The translations under genes were made by a program, and so were the position numbers. A stretch of 64,000 bases of DNA from Kalmusia sp. IMI 367209 (taxonomy: Eukaryota > Ascomycota > Dothideomycetes > Pleosporales > Didymosphaeriaceae): NCBI GenBank assembly GCA_027946365.1, contig JAPEUQ010000018.1:186001-250000 (forward strand), read 5' to 3'. The stretch's first letter is position 1; each line of letters starts with the position of its first letter. Below are positions 9,983 through 21,265 of the stretch, in pieces. Under the pieces are notes generated by a model, which had not been told where the DNA came from, did not search any database, and saw only the letters and a list, made by a program, of their open reading frames with translations.

Positions 9983-12706
9983 CTACGAGCCTTCTCCCGC
10001 GAGATTCGCAGTCATTCCCGACAGCAATCCCGCCCGAAAATCCTGCAGCGTCTGCAGCGCCGACGCCAGGTTCTCCCTCTCCTCATTATTCATCTCCTCG
10101 ACCTCCATCAGTCTGCTCCAGACGCCTTTCTCGCTGACTTCCTCTGTCTGCAGGTCCTGCGTGTCTTCAAAAGCAGCAGCCGTCGCGTTGAACTTGGCCA
10201 GCATCTCCTCGTATTCTTGGTCGGGGTCGCTGAGGGCAGTGACGGCACCGCCAGCGCCAATGCGCCAGACGTCTTCTGTGGCAGAGGACTGGTCGATTTT
10301 GACCGCTGTGCGGATGACGACGTTGAAGTCTCCGCCGCCGCCAATGTCTAGGTACCCCAGGACGCCGGAGTATATCCCGCGGCGGCGGCCGCCCTCCTCT
10401 TTCATCAGAATTTCGCAAGAGCGCTTCTTCGGCGCGCCCGTCATGCTGCCCGCTGGTAAACTCTGTACAAAAGCGTCGAACCCCAAGCACTCCTTGGAAG
10501 AAGATTGCTGCTGGGCTTCAGATGCAGAGCAAGGAGTGGGAGCGTCTTGCCACGCGTCTGGTGGTGTAGAAGCAGAGAGGGGCGCTGGGACGCCTTCAAC
10601 GACAGACACAAGCTGCCACAGCGTCTCGTATTCTTCTACTTGCATGAGTTGGGGAACGTGCACGTTTCCCGCGCCATACACGCCGTGGAGTTGGTGCCGG
10701 ACTAAATCCACAATCATCAAGTTCTCCGCGCGTTCTTTCGGTGTTTCCAAGATAGAGTGTGCATCCGCGGTAGTGACACCTGGGCTTTTCGACACGGTAC
10801 CTTTGATAGGACGGCATTGAGATACTTGCTGGCGGTCCCAGCATATATATCGCTCGGGCGACGAACTGAGTATATGCGCATTGTGTAAGCGCATATATGC
10901 GCTGAATGGGGCCGCGTTCCGTGCCGTGAGGCGCTTGTAGAGTTTCCAGGAGAGCTCGTTGTCTTCTGCTCTAGACAGACGGCAAATGCGCGGTCTGCGC
11001 GCGTGTATTTCGGACATGGTTGTAAGGCAGATTTCGTAGCTTTGACCAGCTGCGATGTGCTCTTGACACAGTGCGACAGAAGTGCCATAGGTGTCGCGGT
11101 GGGCGACGGATTGTTTGCAAGAAGCGAGGTAAGTACTGAGGGTGGTATCTTGATGCTCAAACGGGTTGGGTCTGGGAAGTGGAGTTGGATTCGGCGTCGA
11201 TTCTAGGCTCTTCCTGCCTACGGCGTCATAGAGCTTTTCTAGGGATTCGTTGACCCATGGCATGTCATTTTCGTTGCGAATACTTTGGACGTATATCTTC
11301 TTCAATTGATGATCCACGACAATGCTTCGAGTGATGTAAGCGAAGCATATATCAGGGTGGTCACTTTCTCCGTTGGCTTGGACGTTGATCGTCTGTAGCC
11401 CTGCTTCGTATGATGCGAATCCCATCAATCCACCCCAGAAGGGCGCCCAGGTCGGCGTGTTAGGCTTCTGGCCGAGCATCTTTCTAAATTGCGTTGTGAT
11501 GCGCCTGATCCACTGCCATGGGTCATCTGTGTGCCATTTTTGTAAGACACGGTCAACGCCGTCTCTTAGCTGCATGGTCCGGCTATTGGTATAATAGTGT
11601 AGCCGCATTGTTTCTCCAGGGATGAAGAGACCAATGATGCTGTGTTGACCTGTACCTGCTGCCATTGGGCGCAAGTCTCTCTGTAGACCTGACTCAAGGA
11701 CAATGGCTTCGCCATGGGGTATATCGAAAAGTTCCACGATGTCTGAGATTGTGAGCCGCCCACTACCTGTAGTAGCGCATTGGACGTCTAGGACCGTCGA
11801 ATGGCGCTGGCAGGCTTTGTCTCCATGGACAAGATACATAGCCATTCTTTCATAAGAAGGTTGCTCAGCCTCAGATAGCCCGGGTTCGATGCTTCTCTGC
11901 ACGATTTCGGATTCGCAAGACTTCCTAACATTGCGTCTATGATTCCACAGCATCGCCTCGTCCCACCAATTCTGTACGATACGCAATCCCTGGCTATTTG
12001 TGCAGATAGACTCAGGATGGAATTGAACGCCCCAGAAAGGTCTAGTCGTATGCTTTGCAGCCATAAGGACGGCACCATTTCGTTTATTTTCGAAGTCCCA
12101 GGCCAGCGGTTGGAGTTCCGGGCATGTCTCAGTGGGCTCCCACAATCCGGCAGGATAGCGTACAGCCTTCTTGGTTTGAACTTGATGACCAAGCATGACT
12201 TGCAATGAATGGTACTGCGTTGCATGTAGCTGCTTGATGCCGTCGAAGATAGAAGCGCCATGATGTAGAATTTCAGCCACGAGTCCATGTCGCGGCTCTG
12301 GGAGTCTTTGGATGTCCGCGCCGAAGGCTGAGCACATAGACTGGAAGCCTAAACATATGCCTAGGACCGGTATGGTGTCGGAATCTTGGAGTTCCCATAG
12401 CCCTCTCATATAGCCTACATCCTCACCGCACGTCGCCGAGCCAGGCCCAGGCCCAGCAACGACAGCGTCGAATGTTTTTGCGTAGTCGATGAATTCTGCC
12501 GTCTGACTCTCACTGGTGTTGGCTGAGGTCTTGGCAAGATTCGTCACACCAGGATGGATCCACGAACCGGGGTCGCTATCAATATAGCATTTAACGACAT
12601 CGACATCTATACACTGCTCTACCTGAGCAATAATGTTATTTGAAAAGGAGTCGTAAGCGTCCAGGTACAGGATCCTTGGACGTCTTGTCGGGACGGCCGG
12701 AGCCAT
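9983..12706 (-). CDS. PAB1: Para-aminobenzoate synthase (fused PabA-PabB)
   Basis: Bifunctional 4-amino-4-deoxychorismate synthase of folate/PABA synthesis: a glutamine amidotransferase domain feeds ammonia to a chorismate-binding domain. One uninterrupted frame gives 907 residues from the ATG at 12706 (MAPAVPTRRPRILYLDAYDSF). The frame is open further upstream only through a TTG codon, so this ATG is chosen. The class I amidotransferase shows LGICLGFQSM (catalytic Cys118) and GVQFHPES. The synthase half shows RPIKGT and the metal/chorismate motif PAGSMTGAPKKR. Length and domain order match fungal homologs. It is convergent with COG1. Confidence 0.95.
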   Translation of the reverse strand: MAPAVPTRRPRILYLDAYDSFSNNIIAQVEQCIDVDVVKCYIDSDPGSWIHPGVTNLAKTSANTSESQTAEFIDYAKTFDAVVAGPGPGSATCGEDVGYMRGLWELQDSDTIPVLGICLGFQSMCSAFGADIQRLPEPRHGLVAEILHHGASIFDGIKQLHATQYHSLQVMLGHQVQTKKAVRYPAGLWEPTETCPELQPLAWDFENKRNGAVLMAAKHTTRPFWGVQFHPESICTNSQGLRIVQNWWDEAMLWNHRRNVRKSCESEIVQRSIEPGLSEAEQPSYERMAMYLVHGDKACQRHSTVLDVQCATTGSGRLTISDIVELFDIPHGEAIVLESGLQRDLRPMAAGTGQHSIIGLFIPGETMRLHYYTNSRTMQLRDGVDRVLQKWHTDDPWQWIRRITTQFRKMLGQKPNTPTWAPFWGGLMGFASYEAGLQTINVQANGESDHPDICFAYITRSIVVDHQLKKIYVQSIRNENDMPWVNESLEKLYDAVGRKSLESTPNPTPLPRPNPFEHQDTTLSTYLASCKQSVAHRDTYGTSVALCQEHIAAGQSYEICLTTMSEIHARRPRICRLSRAEDNELSWKLYKRLTARNAAPFSAYMRLHNAHILSSSPERYICWDRQQVSQCRPIKGTVSKSPGVTTADAHSILETPKERAENLMIVDLVRHQLHGVYGAGNVHVPQLMQVEEYETLWQLVSVVEGVPAPLSASTPPDAWQDAPTPCSASEAQQQSSSKECLGFDAFVQSLPAGSMTGAPKKRSCEILMKEEGGRRRGIYSGVLGYLDIGGGGDFNVVIRTAVKIDQSSATEDVWRIGAGGAVTALSDPDQEYEEMLAKFNATAAAFEDTQDLQTEEVSEKGVWSRLMEVEEMNNEERENLASALQTLQDFRAGLLSGMTANLAGEGS

Positions 12707-13290
12707 GATTGTTGTGCCCAATGAGCCAGAATCCGCCGTGGCTGGAAGGTCGAAGTGTCCAAGGTCGAACTGAAAAAGTACACGGAATTTCAACCGAGAG
12801 AACGTACAAGCGATTTCATGGAACTCCGAGATGAATGTGGCCTCGTTGTTGAGTGTTGAGTGTTCACAAAAAAAATCGGGAATAACCGTAGGGCTGAGTT
12901 GTCGCTAGACCCTGAATATGAGGCTCGGAACGCTCCAGAACGCTGGGAAAGAAAGAGTGTGGGGAAACAAAACAAGAAAAGGGGGCAACAGAGTCTTACT
13001 CTGAGTATGCGCAGGACAAGAGGGACAGAAATCACGCGCAGCAGTGATGTCGGGTACAGGAGTGAAAGATGACTGTGAAAGGTGCGCGATACGGGGCCTT
13101 ATCGTCGCAACGTCCCGACTGCCCCGGTCGGTCCTTCATGCAGGGTCCAAACGGCGCTAGCTAAATTCGGCGCTGGCACGCTAGGCACAGCCGATCAAAC
13201 ACCACATCTCGCCTGCGCGACCCAGATCTGCCCGCCGAACCTCCCAGATTTGCTGGCCGTATGACCAGGCTTTCCTGCTTTGGGTCTTCC
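12707..13290. other. Intergenic region, PABA synthase promoter
   Basis: 584 bp between the PABA synthase start and the stop of the upstream MFS gene, both on the minus strand. There is no coding signal; it should contain the PABA synthase promoter and the MFS terminator. Confidence 0.5.
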
Positions 13291-14976
13291 TTAGGCCCGC
13301 GGCTGTGCTGAGCTGGACCCTGGATCCGTAAGGGGCCTTGCCACCACTGTCTCCTCCGAGGGTACGGAAGGGATCTTCGTCGCCGAGTCGTAGCCGGTGC
13401 CCGATTCGTCTTCTGGGGTACCTCCGTTTGATTCAGGGGCTCGACTGCCGTCCCCGGTTTGCGGCGCTGTTTCTTCCGCCGCGTCCGTGGTTGGCTGTTG
13501 CACTCGACCCGCAAAAAAGGCGAGCAGCAGTAGATCGTATGCGCCCTTCAGTGAGCCAGCGGCTACGAAAGCAACCCAAAAGTGACCATGACCTGCGAGC
13601 AAGCCGGTTGCCCACGGTCCAGCTGATTGTGAGAGCGTTTTGAGGATGTTGACTACGCCCATGACGGCGGTTCTTTCTTGTGGTAGCACCACGACAGATA
13701 AGAAGGCCGCACGGGGAGCTTGGTCCATGCTATTCAGCACGGCTCGTGCGACTAACAAACAGATTGTCAATGGCAAACCGGGCGGTGCAGGAAGCATGGC
13801 TAGGAAGATTGAGCTCGGTAAGTGCGTGACCACCATTGCTTGGATGAGGCCGATGCGTTTGGCAAGCGATGCGGCAAAGATGTTCCCGATTGTTGAGATA
13901 AACCTTTCTTCATGTTAGAACATGCGGATCTAGAATGGGTGAACGGAGGTATACCATGTGGCTGACATTATTCCCCCAAGCTTTCCCTTCTCTAGATCGA
14001 ACTTTCGCTCCAAGTAAAAGTTGATGAGCGAGAAGGGCACCATGCCACTTCCCAGCGAATCCAGAAAGAAGAGACTACAGAGCTTGAGTAGGGTCCAGCG
14101 CGTCGGTTTTGATATTCGGCTGAAGGCACCCCACCGTTTCGACTTTGGGGCGAGGTCGGGAGACAATGGAGGACCTATAACACGTAATCAGAAGAAGGGA
14201 ATGGTGCTCTTGATCTCAGATGACTTACTGGTATCCTGTATACCATGCCCATTCAGCAAAGGCTCCGTCTCGCCATTGCTCTCTCCTGTTTTCCGTTCTT
14301 TTGCACCATGCTCACAGCGATAGCTCAAAAACAACGTCATGGCGGCCTTGACACATCCCAAGCAAGTGTAAATCCAAAACAATGTACGATATGCATCCAG
14401 CTCCGTCCATCCCTCCAAACTTTGCATTTGATCAACAGCCACCCCACCAACAATGAGCCCAGTCGACGTCCCCAACACGGCCAAAACCACGTACCAAGTA
14501 AATACATCCGAGCGTTTCTCTTCCGGAACAAGATGCGCCAGCGTGGATTCTTCAATAGCCCGGAAAGGTCCGATCTCATTGCCTGTAGGACTGATGACGC
14601 CAACGATAGCAGCTAGTAGTAAGGCGATATAGTTGCTCGTGAGGGCGAAGATCGCGCCAGAGATAGCCATAGAGATTGCACCAAGAAACAACGTCTTTCT
14701 GCGCCCCAGGGAATCCGCAATTAGAGTGAGGAGAAGACTGATACAGACGTCGCCCAGCAAGGTTAGAGTCATGAAAAGTCCAATCTGCGCATCAGAGAAG
14801 CCCAGCTCTTCGAAATATAGCGCGAGAATGAGAGCGACGGCTCCGTAAGCAAAAAGTCGGAGGTAGCGGGCCATTATCAGGATGTAGACGTCCTTCCCAG
14901 CGGATTTCATCGTGTGGAGACCCAGTTCGTTAGCAAGCCATCCCAGCGCCATCCGGATGCCATTTCTAACAGTCAT
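13291..14976 (-). CDS. Major facilitator superfamily transporter, substrate unknown
   Basis: Polytopic MFS carrier. Exons 14976-14229, 14174-13955 and 13903-13291 join in frame to 526 residues. Hydrophobic spans begin near residue 30. The MFS loop 2-3 signature appears as LIADSLGRRKTLFLG. A conserved segment IGPFRAIEESTLAHLVPEEKR between spans marks a fungal MFS subfamily also found in plants and bacteria, with no assigned substrate. A central hydrophilic loop (NGETEPLLNGHG) separates the two six-helix halves. The last 70 residues are polar (Ser/Thr/Glu-rich) and probably cytosolic. The start at 14976 is the first ATG. Neighbours give no clue to substrate. Confidence 0.85.
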
Positions 14977-15857
14977 CTTGAAGTGAATAAGCGGCGCAGA
15001 TACAGATGAAGTCGTTCAGAAAGCTGCTGCACATCACTTTGCCATGTGAAGGCTACAATGGATTCAAAACGCTTGTTGTTGAGGGCTGTTGTGTGATACC
15101 TCTGCAAAGAGGGTCGACTGCTCGCTTCGTGTCTCCACGCGCAAATTACTCCCCGCTAGCGGTCAGGTATGGTAGGCGACAAGTGAGGGGATTCGAATCT
15201 CGAGATTCGAAACGGAAGAAGCGCAAGGAGCTGCTAGCACAGCCATGTTGATGTTTCAATGAAGGTCGCCGGTGCCTTAGAAGGATGCACGCCATACGTC
15301 AGCTTTGTATGCTTACCGCATCGGGAAGGCGATCGCCAAGACGCACCCATAGAGCGAACTCTGCCGTGTAAAGGGCGTGAGGGCGTAAGATGGTGGTATA
15401 CGGTTAGTATTGGCAACAGTAATCTATTGTAGTCATATAAAAGAATGCACGATGTCATGGTACGAAGACAAAAAGACCTACACATAGACCGATTAAGGAA
15501 TATGTAAAAGTTGCTACCATAGGAAACACCCAAGAAACATGAAGAAACCCTCCGTGATCAACACAATATGGCCATGATAGCAGTCTCTTCTACTGTCGAG
15601 CGTTCGCACGCCTCTGCTGTCACAATGAGGAGCCAAGCCCTAGAATGCAGCAAAATCGCTACCGAGATCCAGAGTATTCCAACAAACGGGATATAACGTG
15701 ACCTATCCACTCCATCTAAGCCAGCCATGCAAGGAAGACCAAGGACCGATAGACGTGAATAGCGGATCGCTGCCGAGAAAGATCGTGACCACGAGCATGA
15801 GAACCGAGCCTATAACACCCACGCCGATCTGTGTACTCATCACCTCGCGCTACCACT
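14977..15857. other. Intergenic region, MFS promoter and YPT1 3' flank
   Basis: 881 bp with no supported gene. A B-box-like word GGATTCGAATC near 15190 has no partner A box and cannot be folded into a tRNA. The right half is the YPT1 3' UTR. Confidence 0.45.
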
Positions 15858-16792
15858 CTAGCAGCAACCTCCACCAGACCCGCTCTGCACACCCTGGCCC
15901 TGCCCAATGGGAACTGTGGGCTTGGTGTTGGCAGTGGTCGTCCCCATGCGTTCCTTGATCTGGCGGGCCATGGTCAAGAAGGCTTGCTCGACGTTTGTTG
16001 CGCTCTTCGCCGATGTCTCGAGGAAAGGAATACCAAGGCTGTCTGCAAATTCCTACATTACACTGTCAGTATGTCGTGTCGTGATAATGCGAAGCCTGAC
16101 GCACCTTTGCCACCGTGTATTCGACAACCTTTTTATCAGCCATATCGGATTTGTTGCCGACCAACAGCTTGTTCACACCCTCTGTGGCATATCGATCAAT
16201 CTCTTGAAGCCACTGCTTCACGTTGTTGAACGAATCCATGTCTGTGACATCGTAAACGACGCAGATACCGTGGGCACCTCGGTAGTAGGAAGAAGTGATC
16301 GTGCGGAAACGTTCCTGGCCAGCTGTGTCCCACTGTGTATGGTTAGTCAGGTACGCATACTTCGAGGTAGATTAGCGTACGATCTGGAGCTTGACGGTCT
16401 TTCCATCCAACTCGATAGTGCGGATTTTCTGCTCCGGTTAGCCTTCTCGGACTCGGAAATACGGCTCAGCGGGAAACGTACGAAGTCAACACCGATCGTG
16501 GAGATGTAGCTCTCCGTGTAGGTGTCATCTGCAAATCGCAGCAACAGGCAGGACTTTCCGACACCGGAATCGCCGATGAGGAGGAGCTTGAACAGGTAAT
16601 CGTATCTAAGGGACAAACGTGAGCGGGGGGCCGTGATGAGGAACACGATGATGCTAACTAGCGAAGTGCAAACAGCTGGAGATACTCTAGGAAACACAGT
16701 CAGTGACATGTCACAGGCATAGCGAACATACAGACCCAGGAGCCAGCGGGCGCTGAAACCTGGACGGAGGTTACGTACTACTCTGGATTCAT
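15858..16792 (-). CDS. YPT1: Rab GTPase Ypt1 (Rab1)
   Basis: Rab1-type small GTPase controlling ER-to-Golgi transport and autophagy. Five exons (16792-16782, 16605-16482, 16428-16381, 16332-16105, 16052-15858) give 201 residues. All nucleotide-binding boxes are intact: P-loop GDSGVGKS (15-22), effector STIGVDF (39-45), WDTAGQE (62-68), NKSD and ETSAKS. The C-terminus GGGCC is the geranylgeranylation site. The protein reads almost like the family consensus ([18 protein letters not shown]). The first exon is only 11 nt and its donor reads GTAGTA; a stronger GTACGT three bases downstream would create a stop codon (see findings). Confidence 0.93.
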
Positions 16793-17482
16793 GATGGTGG
16801 TCGAGTGGAAGATTGAAAGAGGCTGATCGCGTGTAGCGTATGTCACTATAGAGAAGGTTAGGTGAAGTTCTGCAGAGGGCGGCGACGGTCGGGGTTAAGA
16901 GTGCTTGTGAGAGCAGGCGGTGATGGTTTAAAGGTGCAGGAGGCTTGGGACAGTTGGTCCGTGCGCAATCAGCCGCCAAGCCGTCTACCAAGTCACAGGT
17001 ACATTCACTAGACGTCACATTGGCAGTGGGCACTGCTGCCTCTGAGTCTACAACCGCGTGAGCTAATTTCTTCACCTATGTACGATGCACACATTGTCCT
17101 GCGAGACTTTGGGCTGGAGCCTCTTGCCGACGGTCCGGGAGTTATTCGAGCACGCTAGACATGTGCCCAGGTTTCGTTTTGTGGCGCATGCATGGAGTAG
17201 CACGTGATCCTTTGCCTATACCCTGACCATGCAATATCGCCAATGAGGCATGGGCCTGCTTACAACGGATTCGACGAAAAGTAAAATTTAGTTAAATTGT
17301 GAGTCGTACAGTTCGAGTCTTTCGAGCTGTGTAGAATAGAGAAGAGTAAATTAGATCTAAAAGCCCCGTGTATAAGCCATACATAGCACTCTTATGGCAC
17401 TGGCACTCGCTCAATAACCGTTCAAAGAACCCAAAACCCCATGCCCTAGTATCGTACAGCAAGAAAGCGTAGTGCAGCCATT
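16793..17482. other. Intergenic region, YPT1 promoter and GGC1 3' flank
   Basis: 690 bp with no coding signal. The part next to YPT1 is its promoter; the AT-rich part near 17280-17400 looks like the GGC1 3' UTR. Confidence 0.45.
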
Positions 17483-18647
17483 TTACATTACTTTGCTGAA
17501 GGCAGGTATTAACGTCTGGGCCAGCCAGAATGAGAACACAAGCTTGGGGCCGGTCATGAGAAGCTTCGGTGTCAATCCTTTAAAGAAGGAAGTGAACCCT
17601 TCGTTCTTCATCATGTTCGAGACGATCCGGAAGCCGCTCTCTGGGTTTTCGAAGTTTCTATTTTGGATTCTAGTCTTGATTACGTCGAGAGGGGCGGAAA
17701 CGATGAGAGATGCGCTGGCGCCGGCGATCGAAGCGACGAAATTCTGACTCCAGCTGGCGGAATTATAGTCGTTCAGCTTGTAGAGATATTCCTTGGCGGC
17801 GGCTGAGCCAGCAAACAACTGTCGAACGATTAGCACCAGTTACATGATCGACTCTATGTTTGACGTACTGCGAACGAGCGCGGAGCATTTCGTGCTGCCG
17901 TCCAGCCCCAACCACGGTACAGACCAAATCCTTCATCCGCAACAATCTTGAACAGTCCTCGTCCTCGGAACGCATCAGGGTTTGTTTGTCGCTTGATCTT
18001 GAGGACGTCCAGGGGCAAAATAACGATTTCACCGATACCGATGATGCTGCCTGCCGTGGCATGCATTATAGCTTTGCCATTGCCCTTGCCAAATGTGCGG
18101 TCGAAGCTGTCGCCGTGGTTCTTTGCGAGGTAGTCCCTAACGAAGGGCTGACCGCCGTACTTGTAAACACGTTGAAGAACCTGCTGCGGTTAGATGTATA
18201 CCTAGATTCATGTCTTGGGGCCATATACTTTGTACGCGGCAGCGTAGCCCAGGCCGGGGAACAGAGAGAAGAAGCGACCTCCAACTGACGCTTGCGCCTT
18301 GTCTTTGAATATAACCTGGTTCAATTGCGTGGCCGAGGTGATCTTTGAGAGACTCAAGATTAGCGGGAGTCGACGGCTACGTGCCGAGGAGCTGTACCTT
18401 GCCGTGATTGCTCATCAATCGCTTCGCAGTGGTATCGACGGGATGGAAAATCATAAGCTCTGCGATACCGGCCGTTCCTATCCGAGTTAGCATCTTCGCG
18501 TTCATGCAGGTGTGACATTGCATGTATACCTGCACCAACAAAACGAGCGGCGGCCGATTCTCGCTTGAACTCTGTCGCGGAAGACTTCGTGCCAGCTGCG
18601 ACATTGGCGACCTTCGCTGCGGCTTCGGAGGGAGATGGTACGGTCAT
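17483..18647 (-). CDS. GGC1: Mitochondrial GTP/GDP carrier
   Basis: Inner-membrane carrier of the SLC25 family resembling yeast Ggc1, which exchanges mitochondrial GDP/GMP for cytosolic GTP. Five exons (18647-18530, 18477-18398, 18342-18229, 18180-17869, 17818-17483) give 319 residues. The three carrier repeats show PxD motifs: MIFHPVDTTAKRL, ILPLDVLKIKRQ and VSAPLDVIKTRI. Blocks specific to this subgroup include LFPGLGYAAAYKVLQRVYKYGGQPF, RGWGWTAARNAP, and GLTPKLLMTGPKLVFSF at the end. The N-terminal 35 residues are polar and Ala-rich. Identification rests on this distinctive sequence set; the exact nucleotide specificity is by homology. Confidence 0.9.
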
Positions 18648-18877
18648 CTTTGCGATATGTAGGAGGCGTGGAGGACAACACAAGACGATGTCAATTGGAA
18701 AGAGCGACAACAAGTGTAGGCACGCAGGAACGCAGACGCCGGTGACCGAGATGGAAAGTCTGACGCTCAACGAGGACAAAAAAGTTGCGATACGAGCATC
18801 GGAGCAGTCTGCCAAGGCGCTAGTACCTCGCGAACTAGGGCATATTTTCTATCTAAACCTCGCCTCCTGGACCTCCC

Positions 18878-20011
18878 TCACTCTGGGTTGTAGTATTTTC
18901 TCCAGTTGTGGTTCTCTTTGAATCCCAGGACCTCACGGATCTTCCGGTTGCTCAACGGTGCCTCCCATTCCTCCATCTCGCGCGTGATGGGCGTATTAGG
19001 GCTCCATTGCTCCAAAAACTGTCGGGTCGGGAAAGTTGCAGTAATAGTATCGTTTGTGGCATTAAAAACCTGAAATCCCAGTCCATCTTTCTTGATGCAC
19101 AAGTCGCAAATCTGACCGAGGTCTCTTGCATCTATGTATGACCACGCGTTCCGCTTCCGCACTTTCGGGTCGTTTATGTACTTCGGGAAGTCTTGGGCAT
19201 ATTCGTGAGGCTCGATCACATTCCCAATTCGGAGTGCATAGATGTCGGCATCGAATCGGCGTGCAAATCCTCGAGCAACGCGCTCGCCGCATAGCTTGGA
19301 GATAGCGTATGTGTCCATAGGGTTGACATCCTACGTGCATGTCTACGATAAGCATGGATCGTTGATGCATCATGGATTATGGAGCTACTTACGGCATCTT
19401 CATCGAGAGGAAATGAAGTATAGTCGAGATCGCCTTGGCCAAAGCAGACTTCGTACGTGGTCTCGCTACTGGCGATGATAATCTTCTTCACCCCGAGCTT
19501 ACCTGTACTAATTAGTTTCAGGAGACCAGGCGTGTCAAGATCACATACAGGCTGCTTCAATCACGTTGTAGGTCGACGTGACGTTACCCTTGAAGCACTC
19601 GTTATCTGGGACTAGCATGTTTCTCGCTACGAAATGGAAGACAAAATGTCAGTTCGATGGTCACCTCAACCGCGGATATGTACTCACCGTACGCTGCGAA
19701 ATGGACAACGGCGTCTGGCGGTCCTGGAACATGGGCACCCTCATACCCAGCGAAGTTGAAATGAGTCGTCAATGCATTAAAGCATTGTCCGCCTAGACAG
19801 GTTTTTGGTCAGAACCGGTCTTCAGGGCAGTCGTACCCTAGTGACACTCACTATCTGTCAGATCTGTTTTCAGTGTGAAAACATTGGCCTCTTTGTCCGG
19901 AAAGTCGATGAGGTCGACATTGAGCACTTCATAGCCTCGTTTGATCAATTCAGGTATGACATGTCGACCGGCTTTGCCAGATCCGCCAGTGAATACAATC
20001 CGTGGTGGCAT
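18878..20011 (-). CDS. NAD-dependent epimerase/dehydratase (extended SDR)
   Basis: Cytosolic NAD(P)-binding Rossmann enzyme acting on a nucleotide sugar or related substrate. Five exons (20011-19852, 19792-19688, 19626-19549, 19502-19393, 19330-18878) give 301 residues with frame kept throughout. The nucleotide-binding loop is FTGGSGKAGRHV at residues 7-18. The catalytic Tyr159 and Lys163 sit in MDTYAISKLCGE, and ASSETTYEV supplies the active-site Ser region. DYTSFPLDEDADVNPM is typical of this fungal subgroup. The start at 20011 is chosen over an upstream in-frame codon because it opens directly into the Rossmann strand. A TATATAA box lies about 110 bp upstream. The substrate cannot be told from sequence. 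Confidence 0.87.
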
Positions 20012-20363
20012 TGTCGCTTGGTTCGCTTGGATGACGTGACGAGTATGATAGTATAGCTTGGTCGCAAACACAGAAATAAATGTGTGTGAACTTGCTTATC
20101 AGTGCAGAGAGGAAGTATTATATACTTTTAACTTTTTGTCTTTACCCAAAGGCTAAACGCGGGGAGCATTCAATGTCGTAGTTTATGTGGTCCACTGCTA
20201 GGCCGAGCTTGCCTCATGTGGCAGTCCTCACGTCATCTTTCGCCTATCGATTCTATGTTACCTACCACCAATTATTTCTCCACCAGACGGCCAATCCTCA
20301 GGGCCTCTCCGCATTACGGCACCCTAGGACCCATTGCTCCTCTATGGTCGCATCTTCATACCG
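20012..20363. promoter_or_regulatory. Divergent promoter, epimerase and mitochondrial-type protein
   Basis: 352 bp between two divergent start codons. On the minus strand TATATAA occupies 20124-20118, about 110 bp before the epimerase start, a plausible TATA box. No separate gene is supported here. Confidence 0.5.
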
Positions 20364-21265
20364 ATGACCACCGGTCGAATGCGGCGGCTGTTCTCCTCGT
20401 CAACGCGCGCAAACCTTCACCTACCCACCTCCACCTATTTGACAGCACCTCGACTGCTAGGGCTCAAGCAATACCAGAGAACCATTACCGACGTGCGCGC
20501 CCGCCAGGCTTCCGTGTCGCGAACATGGTTCACAGCCTCTGCGACGTCTCTGCACCCGGACAATGGTGATCGTCTACCGAACGAGCGTAAGCTCAAACTA
20601 GGAAACAGTATGGATTCCACTACTAGCATAGGTTGATACTGATGGGTATAGCTATTCGAATGCTTCATGAGCGGCTCCCGACCCTATTAGTTTCGCCACT
20701 TCCGCAGGATATCCTTTCGCCGCAAATCAGTCTACACTTATTTCCGTCCTCACATCCACACCTTCCAACGGTGAGCGGTAAGATAGCATACACGGCGGCG
20801 CTATGGACGGCACCGATGGCCTGGGGCCGCGTGCCCGTGGTCGGCAATGTCAAGCTCAAGATTTTGTCGGAGCGTATGATCAAGAATGGTTGCGATACCT
20901 CCTCAGCAGACATGCGACACGAGAGACTGATCGTCAAATGGGAGACTTGCGGCAAATCCGACAAGGAGCACGGCCCAGTCAGCGAAGCAGTAGAGAAGAT
21001 CACCAGCATCATAGGTCGGTCGCGCAAGACAGACGAGAAGTTTTCCGGTCTGTTCCTCTTCGAATTCGATGAGGAGGGGAGGGTTGTGAAGCACACAATT
21101 GAACATGTGGAGGAGAATGGTCAATGGGATAAGACCGCGAAGGTCATATCTGTAACCGACTGGCTGCTTGGGGGGTGGGGAAGGCGTGAAGAGGGCGCCC
21201 CCAGTTTGGCATATGTCAAGAGCTCAAAAGCGAAGCAGGTGCGGCACGTCCAGGACTGTCCATGA
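20364..21265 (+). CDS. Unrecognised fungal protein, probably mitochondrial
   Basis: I do not recognise the family. Exon 1 (20364-20586) and exon 2 (20652-21265) join in frame to 278 residues; the intron begins GTAAGC and ends GGTATAG. The first 80 residues are rich in Arg, Ser and Thr with almost no acidic residues (MTTGRMRRLFSSSTR...), a strong matrix-targeting pattern. The C-terminal 110 residues look folded and conserved in style: KITSIIGRSRKTDEKFSG, LFLFEFDEEGRVVKHTIEHV and SVTDWLLGGWGRRE. The last part resembles the beta-sheet of NTF2-like folds, but this is only an impression. The acceptor is the least certain point, since a nearer CATAG would put a stop in frame. Confidence 0.6.

Noticed and set aside
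12707..12793. 29-residue N-terminal extension of PABA synthase
   Set aside because: It starts with TTG; the ATG at 12706 gives the standard N-terminus directly before the amidotransferase strand.
15165..15215. tRNA-like B box (GGATTCGAATC)
   Set aside because: No A box at the right distance and no acceptor or anticodon stem can be formed; the word is part of a local TTCGAA palindrome.
20652..21265. Independent gene starting at the TTG near 20633
   Set aside because: The frame is better explained as exon 2 of the gene starting at 20364, which supplies an ATG and a mitochondrial-type presequence.
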